The position numbers and the translations under genes were made by a program. The notes under the pieces are model-generated. The model saw nothing but the letters and a program-made list of their open reading frames with translations, was not told the DNA's origin and searched no databases. A stretch of 64,000 nt of DNA from Acidobacteriota bacterium (lineage in GTDB: Bacteria; Acidobacteriota; Terriglobia; Terriglobales; Acidobacteriaceae): NCBI GenBank assembly GCA_018268915.1, contig JAFDVQ010000017.1, positions 62,001 through 126,000 of the forward strand, in the 5' to 3' direction. Position 1 is the stretch's first letter; every line of letters starts with the position of its first letter. Shown one piece after another: positions 38,460 through 47,384 of the stretch.

Positions 38460-38711
38460 ATGGACATCGGGCCTGTTGAGCGAATCGGACCAGTGAATCG
38501 GACCGGGTTGAAGGTGGGCCCGAACGACGTGACGCCGGCACTCGGAGTTGAAGGTTCAGCACGGATGGAGGATGACTCGTACCAAGCCTCCAACAGGAAT
38601 CAAAATCGCGGGATGGAAGAAGACGAAGAGGCTTCCGAGGACGATGTGCAGGAGGAATCCGCTTCGGGTCCGGTGAACAGAAAGAACAAGGGAGTGAACT
38701 GCTTCGCTTAG
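38460..38711 (+). CDS. Small acidic hypothetical protein
   Basis: 83 aa, hydrophilic and without membrane segments. It begins MDIGPVERIGPVNRTGLKVG and has an acidic middle (MEEDEEASEDDVQEESASG). Composition looks low-complexity and possibly disordered. An AAGGA element lies about 9 nt before the ATG. Similar MxIGPV-starting short proteins may be conserved in the class, but I cannot confirm that. It could be spurious. Confidence 0.45.
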   Translation: MDIGPVERIGPVNRTGLKVGPNDVTPALGVEGSARMEDDSYQASNRNQNRGMEEDEEASEDDVQEESASGPVNRKNKGVNCFA

Positions 38712-38832
38712 CTCAAAACCCGCGATTGACGCGGAAGATCGGAGAGAAAAACGAGCCAGATCCGCAGCCTCTGGATAGCAAACCGGGCTGCAGCGACCGT
38801 CGCCAATCCATCTGACTAGGCCGTGTGAGTCT

Positions 38833-40455
38833 TCAGTGGGTTCCGCTCGGAGCTTTGAATCCTTCCCGATGATCTCGCAGGAAAAACGCGAACGGAAGAA
38901 CAATTGCCGCGAATACTGCGATGACCATAAACGCATCGAGATAGGCGAGCAGCCGGGACTGCTGAGTCAGCAGGGCGCTCAGCCACGCTCGAGCGTGTTG
39001 CTCAGACGCGGCGCCCAGTCCGCGATCCCGGAAGCTCGTAGTCAGACCATTGAGCCAGTGTTGGAGGTTGCCGTCAGAGGAAGCGATTTGCGATCCAATA
39101 ACATCCTGATGAAACTGCTCGCGGCGCGCGATGATCGTCGTCATTACAGAGATCCCGATGCTGCCCCCAAGATTGCGTGCAAGGTTGTAGATGGCGGAAG
39201 CCTGGTTCACCTTCTCCCGCGCAAGGAAGGAGTAGGCAGCGGTGCTGATGGGGACGAACATAAGTCCAAAGCCGAACGCCTGGAAGACGCGCATCCACGC
39301 CGCCCATGCATAGGTTATCTCGAAATCGAACGTATGAGCCATCGTCCAATTGGCGGCGACGGCGATAATCCAGCCCGTGATGATCAGCGTGCGCGCACTG
39401 ATTCTTTTCAGTAGCCGCGCAGAGAAAATAGTGAGGACTGCGACGGTGGCTCCGCCAGGAGATATAACCAAGCCCGCGTCAGTGGCCGTGTAACCGAGCA
39501 GTTCCTGCAGATACTGCGGCACGAGTACCGTACTGGCGAACAATACGAATCCCAATCCGAAAACCAGGAGTGAACTGAGGCCAAAATTGCGGTTTCCCAG
39601 GAGCCGAAGATCGAGCACTGGCTGTTTGTGGCGCAGTTCATAGATGACTGCCGAAACCAGGCAGATAACTGCAATCGCGATGCAGACGGTGATAAGAGTC
39701 GAACCGAACCAGTCGTCTTCCTGACCTTTGTCGAGCACGATCTGCAGGGAGCTGAGCCCCACAGCTAGGAGCCCGATGCCCACGTAGTCGACGTGGAGGT
39801 TCTGGAGCATCTTCCAGCGCTGCGCAACGAGAGCCGGCGGATCGTGGACGAGGCGGGCGCTGAGCAGTAACGACACAATTCCCACCGGAAGATTGATGAA
39901 GAAGATCCAGCGCCAGTCGTAGTTATCGGTGATCCACCCGCCAAGGGTGGGGCCTATGGTTGGCGCGAGCACAACGGCGAGCCCATAGATCGAAAAGACC
40001 TGCGCGCGCTTGTGAGCGGGAAATGCGTCGGTAAGGATGGCCTGTTCGCTGGGCGCAAGGCCTCCTCCTCCGAGACCCTGCAGAACGCGGAATACGATCA
40101 ACATTGGGAGAGTCGGCGCAAGACCGCAAAGTACAGAACTAGCCGTGAAGATAGCGACGCAGGCCATATAGAAGCGCTTGCGGCCAATGAGGGTAGACAA
40201 CCAGCCGCTCAAGGGAAGAACAACTCCGTTAGCGACGAGGTAAGAGGTCAGTACCCATGTAGCTTCGTCCTGCGATGCGCCCAATGAGCCGGCAATGTGA
40301 GGTAGTGAAACATTGGCAATGCTGGTGTCGAGCAGTTCCATGAAGGTGGCTATGGATACGGCTACGGCCAGCCACATCGGACTTCCAGGCTCGCGGCGCC
40401 GTTGAACTGGCGGTGACGCTTTCAGAGGCTCGAGGACAACCGGATTTGCCGCCAA
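38833..40455 (-). CDS. DHA2-family (EmrB/QacA) MFS drug exporter
   Basis: 540 aa with 14 expected membrane helices. Family motifs: FMELLDTSIANVSLPHIAGS (helix 1, motif D1), WVLTSYLVANGVVLPLSGWL, GRKRFYMACVAIFTASSVLC, and RVLQGLGGGGLAPSEQAIL with the motif C region. It exports drugs or toxic compounds using the proton gradient. The start is TTG at 40455, chosen because SD GGAGGT is 5 nt upstream. It is divergent from a TetR gene with two operator-like palindromes between them. Confidence 0.93.
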   Translation of the reverse strand: MAANPVVLEPLKASPPVQRRREPGSPMWLAVAVSIATFMELLDTSIANVSLPHIAGSLGASQDEATWVLTSYLVANGVVLPLSGWLSTLIGRKRFYMACVAIFTASSVLCGLAPTLPMLIVFRVLQGLGGGGLAPSEQAILTDAFPAHKRAQVFSIYGLAVVLAPTIGPTLGGWITDNYDWRWIFFINLPVGIVSLLLSARLVHDPPALVAQRWKMLQNLHVDYVGIGLLAVGLSSLQIVLDKGQEDDWFGSTLITVCIAIAVICLVSAVIYELRHKQPVLDLRLLGNRNFGLSSLLVFGLGFVLFASTVLVPQYLQELLGYTATDAGLVISPGGATVAVLTIFSARLLKRISARTLIITGWIIAVAANWTMAHTFDFEITYAWAAWMRVFQAFGFGLMFVPISTAAYSFLAREKVNQASAIYNLARNLGGSIGISVMTTIIARREQFHQDVIGSQIASSDGNLQHWLNGLTTSFRDRGLGAASEQHARAWLSALLTQQSRLLAYLDAFMVIAVFAAIVLPFAFFLRDHREGFKAPSGTH

Positions 40456-40480
40456 CTAAGACCTCCGCATGTACTGAAAA

Positions 40481-40525
40481 GAGACCACTCAGTCTCATTA
40501 GAGACATATGGGACCAAGTGGTCGC
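40481..40525. promoter_or_regulatory. Twin TetR-operator-like palindromes
   Basis: GAGACCACTCAGTCTC (40481-40496) and GGGACCAAGTGGTCGC (40510-40525) both fit GRGACCANNYRGTCKC. Each is a 16-bp inverted repeat, centres 29 bp apart, in the 105-bp gap between the divergent exporter and TetR genes. They are well placed to repress both promoters. Confidence 0.6.
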
Positions 40526-40560
40526 AAAAAGTTGTTACTATAAAGAAAGCGAGGCACGGA

Positions 40561-41157
40561 ATGCGGAAGGGCGAGCGGACCCGGCAGCACGTAATCGAAA
40601 CGGCAGCGAGAGTTTTGAATCGCCACGGCTACGCCGGCTCAGGCATGTCGGAGCTGATGGAGGCAACAGGCTTGGCAAAGGGCGGAATTTATCGCCATTT
40701 CCAGAGCAAGGAGGAACTGGCTGTTGAGGCTTTTCAATACGCTTTCGCCGAGGTTCTCAAGCTGCGGTTTGGTCACCTCGATGCAGTCCCAAACGCGGCA
40801 GACAAACTGGTGAAGTATGTTGAAGGTTTCGCCTCAGTGGAGTCGCCAATTCCGGGCGGATGCCCGATTCTCAACACTGGAATCGAGAACGACGACGGGA
40901 ACGCTGCCCTGCTAAAGTGCTCGCAGGATGCGTTCGACTCGGTTTTGAGAAGACTGACAAAAATAATCCGCGATGGGCAGGAACGGAAGGAGATACGCTC
41001 TGAGATTGTCCCGGCCGAATTGGCGCTCTTTCTCTATTCGTCGCTCGAGGGAGGCATCTTCGCAACGCGCCTCCAGGGCTCGCGCCAGCGTCTGAAGACG
41101 GTCGCCCGCTTCCTTTGCGAATACCTTGAGGCGGAGGTTCGCGCCAAAAGAAGTTGA
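40561..41157 (+). CDS. TetR-family repressor of the divergent exporter
   Basis: 198 aa. DNA-binding domain: GERTRQHVIETAARVLNRHG then GMSELMEATGLAKGGIYRHF. The C-terminal domain with GGCPILNTGIENDD resembles the TetR_C_6/YcdC-like group that often controls drug exporters. The gene start lies 36 bp after the second palindrome at 40510-40525, supporting autorepression and control of the MFS gene. Confidence 0.9.
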   Translation: MRKGERTRQHVIETAARVLNRHGYAGSGMSELMEATGLAKGGIYRHFQSKEELAVEAFQYAFAEVLKLRFGHLDAVPNAADKLVKYVEGFASVESPIPGGCPILNTGIENDDGNAALLKCSQDAFDSVLRRLTKIIRDGQERKEIRSEIVPAELALFLYSSLEGGIFATRLQGSRQRLKTVARFLCEYLEAEVRAKRS

Positions 41158-41246
41158 TTGCGACACTTGAATTCCCACAGACGATCAAGGCCGAGTCGAT
41201 ACGGACTCGGCCTCTATCACTTCCGAGAAAACCAAGGGGAATGGGT

Positions 41247-41807
41247 CTATTGACCGTCGCAGCTGACCTTGTTGTTCCAGTCGACGAAGGAACCTTGAGG
41301 ATTGTCGCGCCACGCCCAAACGTGAAGTTCGAAGAATGGCGGCAGGTTGTACCGATTCGGACTGGTGACAAGAAGAAATGTCTGGCCTTCCAGGACTGGG
41401 GGAGCCGGATGATTTTTGAGCCATGTGGCTGCATCCACGATGAACTCAACGCCGACTAGCCGTAGTTCGCCATGACGAGGCTCGTAGATCAGGGCCTCGG
41501 GATGCGATGCATCGATCTCGCCGTCGCCGACAAGTCCACCATTCACATAGTGGATGCCCATGGCACCGTGGTCAGGTCCGCTGACGCAGCCGAGGAAGGG
41601 GCCATAGCCGCTTGCTGTGGCGTTGTTCACATCGATGAATTGCGTCGTGGCCTCCCGCACCGCTTGCACGAGCGCTGGCGGTGAGGCGTGATGGGCGTGC
41701 TCACTTTCCTCGGCAGCGAGTGTGGTTGAGAGTCCGGGGATGAGGAAGAGAGCCGCACAGGTCAGCGATAGGCATCCGAGTGCGCGGCGAAGGTGATTGC
41801 GGGTCAT
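41247..41807 (-). CDS. Secreted conserved hypothetical protein
   Basis: 186 aa. The signal peptide ends at LAA (about residue 32), followed by a His-rich start (SEHAHHASPP). The mature part contains ATASGYGPFLGCVSGPDHG, GIHYVNGGLVGDGEID and HPEALIYEP, and the C-terminus has FELHVWAWRDNPQGSFVDWN. This pattern occurs in secreted proteins of unknown function in many soil bacteria. SD AGGAGAAG precedes the ATG. It is upstream of nothing obvious on its strand, and the DUF4242 gene lies 48 bp upstream on the same strand, so they may be one transcript. Confidence 0.75.
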   Translation of the reverse strand: MTRNHLRRALGCLSLTCAALFLIPGLSTTLAAEESEHAHHASPPALVQAVREATTQFIDVNNATASGYGPFLGCVSGPDHGAMGIHYVNGGLVGDGEIDASHPEALIYEPRHGELRLVGVEFIVDAATWLKNHPAPPVLEGQTFLLVTSPNRYNLPPFFELHVWAWRDNPQGSFVDWNNKVSCDGQ

Positions 41808-41855
41808 GGTTACTTCTCCTTGTGAGATTTTTAAAAGCTGGTAAAGGTGAAATCG

Positions 41856-42131
41856 TCAGGCCTCGGCGGTGGTGGGATCGATCACGTCTCTGACGGCCGA
41901 GATGCGGTTGACAGGGAAGCCGCCGAGTTCGGCGTGCTGGCGGATGAGGGCGTCCGTCGGGGAGCGATAGACGCAGTAGATTTTGTCGCCAGTGACATAG
42001 CTCTGAATCCACTGAATCTCGTAGCCAAGTTTGGCGAGCACGCGGCAGGAAGTCTGCGAAATGTCGCGGAGCTGGTCGTGAGTCATGTCACCGGCGCCGG
42101 GTATATCTCGCTCAATCACGAACTTTGGCAT
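41856..42131 (-). CDS. DUF4242 small protein (SCO4226-like)
   Basis: 91 aa. It starts KFVIERDIPGAGDMTHDQLR and continues IQWIQSYVTGDKIYCVYRSP, matching the DUF4242 ferredoxin-like family, of which SCO4226 of Streptomyces is a nickel-binding member. No signal peptide. SD CAGGAG precedes the ATG. The function here is unknown; it may share a transcript with the secreted protein downstream. Confidence 0.82.
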   Translation of the reverse strand: MPKFVIERDIPGAGDMTHDQLRDISQTSCRVLAKLGYEIQWIQSYVTGDKIYCVYRSPTDALIRQHAELGGFPVNRISAVRDVIDPTTAEA

Positions 42132-42340
42132 GGAAGTCTCCTGATATTTGCTTCGGACCTAAGGCTGGTTCGAGGCAAAACCGAGGTGATGGTTCCACGG
42201 TAGCGGCCGAGGGTCAATGGAGCGCGTCTGGATTGATCCTGTATTCGTTCTGTACCTGGAAGCACCTGAAATGAAGGGAATTGGTGCTTTCTGTGTGAGG
42301 AGAGGGTTACAATTCTCAGCACTCGGGTCGGGGGTCGAAA

Positions 42341-44260
42341 TTGGCAGTCACCAGTCTCGTCATTCCGGAGAATCGCATTTGGCTTGGGGAATGTGAGCTG
42401 AATGCCGCGGCTTTCGAAGTCCGGCGCGGCCGGAAGACGATCAAGCTGGAGCGGATTCCACTCCAGATACTGCTCATTCTGATCGAGGAGCGGGGCAAGC
42501 TGGTCACCCGGGATGCGATCGCCGAACGAGTGTGGGGCAAAGACGTGTTTGTCGACGTCGACAACGGCATCAACACCGCGATTCGGAAAATCCGACAAGT
42601 CTTGAACGACGATCCACAACAGCCGCGATTCATTGAGACGATCTCCGGAATGGGCTACCGATTCATTGGCCCCGTTAAGCCGGTAGAGGAAGCACCAGCG
42701 AAGCCGATAGAAGCAAAGGAACCGGGTCCCCTCCCTTTGGAAGGACCTGTGAGGGAGACGATTCCGCAATCGGCAGGGAATCACTGGGTGCGGAGTGCGG
42801 CAGTCGTTTTAGTTCTGGCATTGCTGGCAGGGGCTGCCATCGCCGGGTGGTCGCGATACTGGAAGCCCGGGTCCCAACCGATCCGGTCGATTGCCGTGTT
42901 GCCTTTGCAGAATCTATCGGGTGATTCATCGCAGGAGTTCCTTGCGGACGGTATGACCGAGGAACTGATCACGGAACTGTCGCGGATTGAGCCATTGCGG
43001 GTTATCTCGCATACCTCCGTGATGGACTACAAAGGGACGAAGAAACACCTGCCGGAGATTGCGCGTGAACTCAACGTTGATGCGATCCTTGAGGGTTCGG
43101 TGATCCGCGAGAATGACAATGTTCGTGTCACCGTGCAGCTGCTCGACGGCCCCGCAGACCGGCACCTCTGGAGCGAGGCGTATGAGCGCCCTCTGAATGG
43201 AGTGCTAAATCTCCAGCGAGATGTTGCCAAGGCCGTGGCCAGCGAAATTCGCGTAAAACTCACGCCCGTCCAGCAGGCGCGATTGAAGTCGGTTCAGGAT
43301 CTGAATCCGCAGGCATACGAGAACTATGTGCGAGGCAGATATCTGCTGTCGACTCAGTTCACGATGCGCGCGCCGCTCATGCAGGCAAAGTCGCAGTTCG
43401 AGAACGCAATTCAGGCGGATCCAAAGTTTGCTGAGGCTTATTCCGGTCTGGCTGACGTGCACTTGTATTTGGCTTTAGGCCGGTACGAGGCACCGGAATT
43501 GGCTTTTCGATCTGCGCATGAAGCAATCAACAAAGCCACCGAGCTTGACGAGACACTTGGAGAGGTTCATGACACCCTTGGCACCATTCTCTGGCGTCAT
43601 GACTGGGACTTCGCGGGGGCAGAGAAAGCCTATGATCGTTCGATTGCGCTGGCACCCAGTTACTCATGCGCGCATGAGGATCGGGCTGCATATATGGCCT
43701 TCCTGGGGAAAAAGGACGAGGCTCTTGCTGAGCTGACAAAGGTCAACGGATTGGACATCGGCCCCGGAGCACAAATGACTGCTGCGGCCGTGTTTTATCA
43801 GCTACGCGATTATCCGAAGCTTATCAAAGTTTCAAAAGAAGGTATCGCGACAAATCCGAATGAGTCTCTGGAGCATTTCGATCTTGGAATCGGCTACGAG
43901 GGTATCGGCAGACACGCCGAGGCCATTGCCGAACTGAAGACTGCGGTCGAGCTTTCGAAGGGAGATCCGGATGGCGCTTCTTTCCTCCTCTATTCATTGG
44001 CTCGATCCGGTGACCGCCAGGGGGCCACGAAAATCCTGCGGGAGTGGGAGAGGAAAGGTGCTTCCACCAACCCCTATTTGATGTCGACCATGTATGCGAG
44101 CCTCGCCATGAACGACAAGGCCTTCGAGTACATGAACAGGGCGCTTGCTGAGCGGTCGCTGGAACTTGCGTGGAATATCAAAGCCGACCCGCGGATCGAT
44201 AGCCTGCGAAATGACCCAAGATTCGAAGCCATCACGCAAACGATGGGACTGCCTCGTTGA
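42341..44260 (+). CDS. Membrane-anchored winged-helix regulator with TPR domain
   Basis: 639 aa. Residues about 13-110 are an OmpR-type winged helix (LERIPLQILLILIEERGKLV, FIETISGMGYRFIG). A single membrane segment is at 153-170 (AVVLVLALLAGAAIAGW). Then comes a TolB/FlgO-like domain (IRSIAVLPLQNLSGDSSQEF, about 180-290) and TPR repeats to the C-terminus (e.g. AKSQFENAIQADPKFAEAY). This is the CadC-like layout, DNA binding inside and a sensing or scaffold part outside. It uses a TTG start at 42341 behind a G-rich SD. No phosphorylation site is expected. Its targets are unknown. Confidence 0.88.
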   Translation: MAVTSLVIPENRIWLGECELNAAAFEVRRGRKTIKLERIPLQILLILIEERGKLVTRDAIAERVWGKDVFVDVDNGINTAIRKIRQVLNDDPQQPRFIETISGMGYRFIGPVKPVEEAPAKPIEAKEPGPLPLEGPVRETIPQSAGNHWVRSAAVVLVLALLAGAAIAGWSRYWKPGSQPIRSIAVLPLQNLSGDSSQEFLADGMTEELITELSRIEPLRVISHTSVMDYKGTKKHLPEIARELNVDAILEGSVIRENDNVRVTVQLLDGPADRHLWSEAYERPLNGVLNLQRDVAKAVASEIRVKLTPVQQARLKSVQDLNPQAYENYVRGRYLLSTQFTMRAPLMQAKSQFENAIQADPKFAEAYSGLADVHLYLALGRYEAPELAFRSAHEAINKATELDETLGEVHDTLGTILWRHDWDFAGAEKAYDRSIALAPSYSCAHEDRAAYMAFLGKKDEALAELTKVNGLDIGPGAQMTAAAVFYQLRDYPKLIKVSKEGIATNPNESLEHFDLGIGYEGIGRHAEAIAELKTAVELSKGDPDGASFLLYSLARSGDRQGATKILREWERKGASTNPYLMSTMYASLAMNDKAFEYMNRALAERSLELAWNIKADPRIDSLRNDPRFEAITQTMGLPR

Positions 44261-44500
44261 CTGATCAAGTCGAACTCACATTAATCGCGCGCAGATTCGA
44301 TACAACGCGCTGCAGAGAAAACTACCACTTTGCGGGTTTGCCCTCATTGTCCACAACACGGGATGGTGCTTCCTGAAAGACAAGATCTCCCGGTCCAGCG
44401 TTCCGAGAATCAAATTCAGTCTCGTAAATGATTGAATATAAGCGACTAAAAGAAAAACTACCAAAGCAGCTTGCAACTTTGCTCGACCTCAGGTTATTTT

Positions 44501-44514
44501 ACTAACCAGTTAGT
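44501..44514. promoter_or_regulatory. TetR operator-like palindrome
   Basis: ACTAACCAGTTAGT, an inverted repeat with 6-bp arms. It ends 17 bp before the ATG of the TetR gene at 44532, so binding would block transcription of that gene and the efflux operon behind it. A related half-site (AACTGATTGGT) follows. Confidence 0.6.
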
Positions 44515-44531
44515 TAAACTGATTGGTCAAA

Positions 44532-45290
44532 ATGGAAATTGAAGTTCAGAGCGGAGTAGGAAGCGGAACCGACAGGTCGGCGGAGACCCGGACCAGGATT
44601 CTGGACGCCGCGGTTCAAGAGTTCAGTGCGAACGGTCTGGCTGGGGCACGGATGGACCGGATCGCGGCAGTCGCCGGGGTAAACAAGGCTCTGCTGTATT
44701 ACCACTTCGACAGCAAAGACAATTTGTATGGCGCGGCACTGGAGATGATTGCGACCAGGACGCGCGACGCGACGATGGCGACGTTCCTACGCGATGCGTC
44801 GCCTGGCGAGCGGGTTCTGCGTTCCGCTTTGGGCCACTTCGACCGCATTCTTGCGCAGACAGAATTTCAGAGCCTCATGCAGCAGGAGATGATGCGGCTC
44901 CACAAAGGCGAGAGCGGAGCGATGGAGGTGCTGATCAAGCGCGTCTTCGCACCTACGATCGCGATGTACCAGTCGATGGTGCGAGAGGGAATCACGTCAG
45001 GCGAACTGATCGAAGTTGACTGGCTGCAGATACACCTGGCGACCCTGGGAACAAACGTTTTCTACTTCATGAGCTCGCATCTGTGGCGGCAGTTGCTGCC
45101 GTACGATCCGTTTGCTGCTGAAGTGCTGGCGGAGCGACGACGCGCAATCGTGAAGTTTCTCGGGCTTGCAATTTTTCGAGACCGTGAGCGCGGCACAGGA
45201 CTGGCTGAGAAGGTCCTGGCAGATACACCGATGCCGGAGATCAAAGTGGATAAGTCTCCATTTGGGGTGAGCAATGAACGCAAGAAATAG
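44532..45290 (+). CDS. TetR-family repressor of the efflux operon
   Basis: 252 aa. DNA-binding domain: ETRTRILDAAVQEFSANGL then RIAAVAGVNKALLYYHFDSK. The C-terminal domain resembles the CecR (YbiH)-type. It is the first gene of an operon with HlyD, ABC ATPase and ABC-2 permease, the same order as cecR-ybhGFSR of E. coli. Its last 17 bp overlap the HlyD gene. A TTG at 44523 is an alternative start. Confidence 0.9.
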   Translation: MEIEVQSGVGSGTDRSAETRTRILDAAVQEFSANGLAGARMDRIAAVAGVNKALLYYHFDSKDNLYGAALEMIATRTRDATMATFLRDASPGERVLRSALGHFDRILAQTEFQSLMQQEMMRLHKGESGAMEVLIKRVFAPTIAMYQSMVREGITSGELIEVDWLQIHLATLGTNVFYFMSSHLWRQLLPYDPFAAEVLAERRRAIVKFLGLAIFRDRERGTGLAEKVLADTPMPEIKVDKSPFGVSNERKK

Positions 45291-46341
45291 GGTATTTGTC
45301 ATTCTCGGGCTGCTGACACTGGGATCGCTGATCTGGTACCTCGTGACGGCGCGGTCGTCGGGCGATCTAAAGCTGATCGGGACTGTCGATGCGAACGAGG
45401 TGCTGGTGAGTGCGAAGATTCCTGGTCGCATCGAGACGCTGAGCGTGGAAGAAGGCCAGGCAGTAAAGGCCGGCGATCTTATCGCGGTGGTGGAAAGCCA
45501 GGATCTGACGGCGGCGGAGAAAGCAGCGCTTGCGAATGTGCAGAGTAATGAGTCAAAGCTGGCAGAGACAGTAGAGACGCAGCGCCAGAATGCCGGAGAA
45601 GTTTCAAGCGCCACAGTGAACGCACAAGCGCAGGTGAAGGCTACGCAGGCCGCACTAGCACAGGCTGAAGCGAACCTCGCGCATCAGCAGGCAGACACTA
45701 CGCGTACTGTAGCGCTGGCCAAGCAGGGAATCGCGAGCGCGCAGGCTCGCGACGAAGCCGAGACAGCCTTGAATGCAGCGGACGCTGCGGTGCAATCAGC
45801 ACGCGCCAACGTGGCTGCGGCACAGGCTGCGGTACAGCAGGCGAAGGCGCATGAACTCCTCGCCCAGGTCTCGTTGAAGACCGTGGCGTCGACGCGCGGC
45901 GTTGTGCAGAACGCCAAAGCGCTCGCAGACCAGGCAAGCGTCCAGCTTGGCTATGCAAAGGTTTTCGCGCCCATTGCAGGCCCCGTGAATGTACTGGCAG
46001 CGAGGCAGGGCGAAGTGCTGCAGGCTGGCGGAACCATCGCAACCATCATGGACCTGTCGCAGACGTGGGTATACGCGCCGCTACCCGAGACGCAGGCTGA
46101 CGCGGTCAAGCTGGGCGACGAACTGAAGGTCGTGATGCCGAGCGGCGGAAACGTTCAGGGCAAGGTGATCGCCAAGGCCGCCGAGGCGGACTTTGCGACG
46201 CAACGCGACATCAACGGCGGCCGCAAGCGCGACATCAAGACGATTCGACTGAAGCTTCTGATTCCCAATCCCGACGAGAAGTTTGTGCCCGGCATGACTG
46301 CCGAGATCTACATCCCGAAAGACAAGCTGGTGAAGCAATGA
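45274..46341 (+). CDS. HlyD-family periplasmic adaptor
   Basis: 355 aa. One N-terminal membrane segment (VFVILGLLTLGSLIWYLV, 7-24). A lipoyl-like strand set (LIGTVDANEVLVSAKIPGRI) is followed by a long Ala/Gln-rich coiled-coil hairpin (about 85-220: QAQVKATQAALAQAEANLAH) and the second lipoyl half with VFAPIAGPVNVLAARQGEVL. It bridges the inner-membrane ABC pump to an outer-membrane exit duct. The duct gene is not next to it. SD GGGGTGA lies within the tetR 3' end. Confidence 0.9.
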   Translation: MNARNRVFVILGLLTLGSLIWYLVTARSSGDLKLIGTVDANEVLVSAKIPGRIETLSVEEGQAVKAGDLIAVVESQDLTAAEKAALANVQSNESKLAETVETQRQNAGEVSSATVNAQAQVKATQAALAQAEANLAHQQADTTRTVALAKQGIASAQARDEAETALNAADAAVQSARANVAAAQAAVQQAKAHELLAQVSLKTVASTRGVVQNAKALADQASVQLGYAKVFAPIAGPVNVLAARQGEVLQAGGTIATIMDLSQTWVYAPLPETQADAVKLGDELKVVMPSGGNVQGKVIAKAAEADFATQRDINGGRKRDIKTIRLKLLIPNPDEKFVPGMTAEIYIPKDKLVKQ

Positions 46342-47384
46342 CTTCGCACGCACGCGCCGTAACGCCGACACACGATCCTCTGCCGACGCAGGCGCCCCCT
46401 GCGATCCGCGTGGAGAACATCGTGAAGAAGTACGGCGACTTCGAAGCGGTGAAGGGCGTGAACTTCGAAGTGGCCGAGGGAGAGATCTTTGGTTTGCTCG
46501 GGCCGAATGGGGCAGGCAAGAGCACGCTGATCCGCATGATGACAACGCTCATTCCGGTGACCGGCGGGAAGGCGCTCGTCGGAAATCACGACGTGACCAA
46601 GGAGCCGAATGCTGTGCGAAGGATGATCGGAGTCATCCCTCAAGCGCTGACCAGCGATCAGGACCTCACGGTCGAGGAAAATCTGATCATCTACGCGAAG
46701 CTGTACAGCGTACCGCGAGTGCAGCGTGAGAAAAACATCGCCGAGGTTCTGGAGGCCGTTGATTTGACAAAGTGGCGCGGCGCACAGACCAAGACGCTGT
46801 CAGGGGGCATGCGGCGGCGGCTGGAGATTGCGCGAGGGCTCGTGCACAACCCTCGAATCTTCTTCCTCGATGAGCCAACAACCGGACTGGATCCGGTAAG
46901 TCGCATCGCGGTGTGGGAGATGTTGAACAACCTGAAGAAGACCCGCAATCTGACGATGCTGTTAACCACTCACTACATGGAAGAAGCCGATCGACTGTGC
47001 GACCGGATCGCAATTGTTGATCATGGCAAGCTGGTCGCGCTGGGGACACCCGTCGAGCTGAAACAGAGCGTTCCGGGTTCGAACGTTGTGGAAGTACAGT
47101 TCAGCCGCGAAGACGAGGACTGGAAGGCGCGCCTGAAGCAGCTGCCGGACGTGACAGAGGTTGAATCGCAGTCGGCAGGTGTGTATCGCATATTAACTTC
47201 GAACGGATCGCAGACAACCGCTCAGTTGGTAGAGATGACGAATGCAATGGGCGAGCAGCTGAGGTCTCTGATGGTGCAGAACACGACGCTGGATGATGTG
47301 TTCGTTCATTACACGGGAAGACAGTTGCGCGATGAGACGGTGAAGGCCGTGTTTCAAATGCCGCCGCGGCCGGGAGCACACTGA
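46338..47384 (+). CDS. ABC exporter ATP-binding protein
   Basis: 348 aa. Walker A GPNGAGKST (55-63), signature LSGGMRRRLEIARGL, Walker B IFFLDEPTTGLDP, and H-loop TTHYMEEAD. The C-terminal 100 residues are the DrrA-like extension (VEVQFSREDEDWKARLKQLP). It drives the ABC-2 permease. Start overlaps the HlyD stop (ATGA). Confidence 0.95.
   Translation: MTSHARAVTPTHDPLPTQAPPAIRVENIVKKYGDFEAVKGVNFEVAEGEIFGLLGPNGAGKSTLIRMMTTLIPVTGGKALVGNHDVTKEPNAVRRMIGVIPQALTSDQDLTVEENLIIYAKLYSVPRVQREKNIAEVLEAVDLTKWRGAQTKTLSGGMRRRLEIARGLVHNPRIFFLDEPTTGLDPVSRIAVWEMLNNLKKTRNLTMLLTTHYMEEADRLCDRIAIVDHGKLVALGTPVELKQSVPGSNVVEVQFSREDEDWKARLKQLPDVTEVESQSAGVYRILTSNGSQTTAQLVEMTNAMGEQLRSLMVQNTTLDDVFVHYTGRQLRDETVKAVFQMPPRPGAH

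Noticed and set aside
45600..45860. Repeat-like run of Ala/Gln codons in the HlyD gene
   Set aside because: It is the normal coiled-coil hairpin of the family, not a DNA repeat array.
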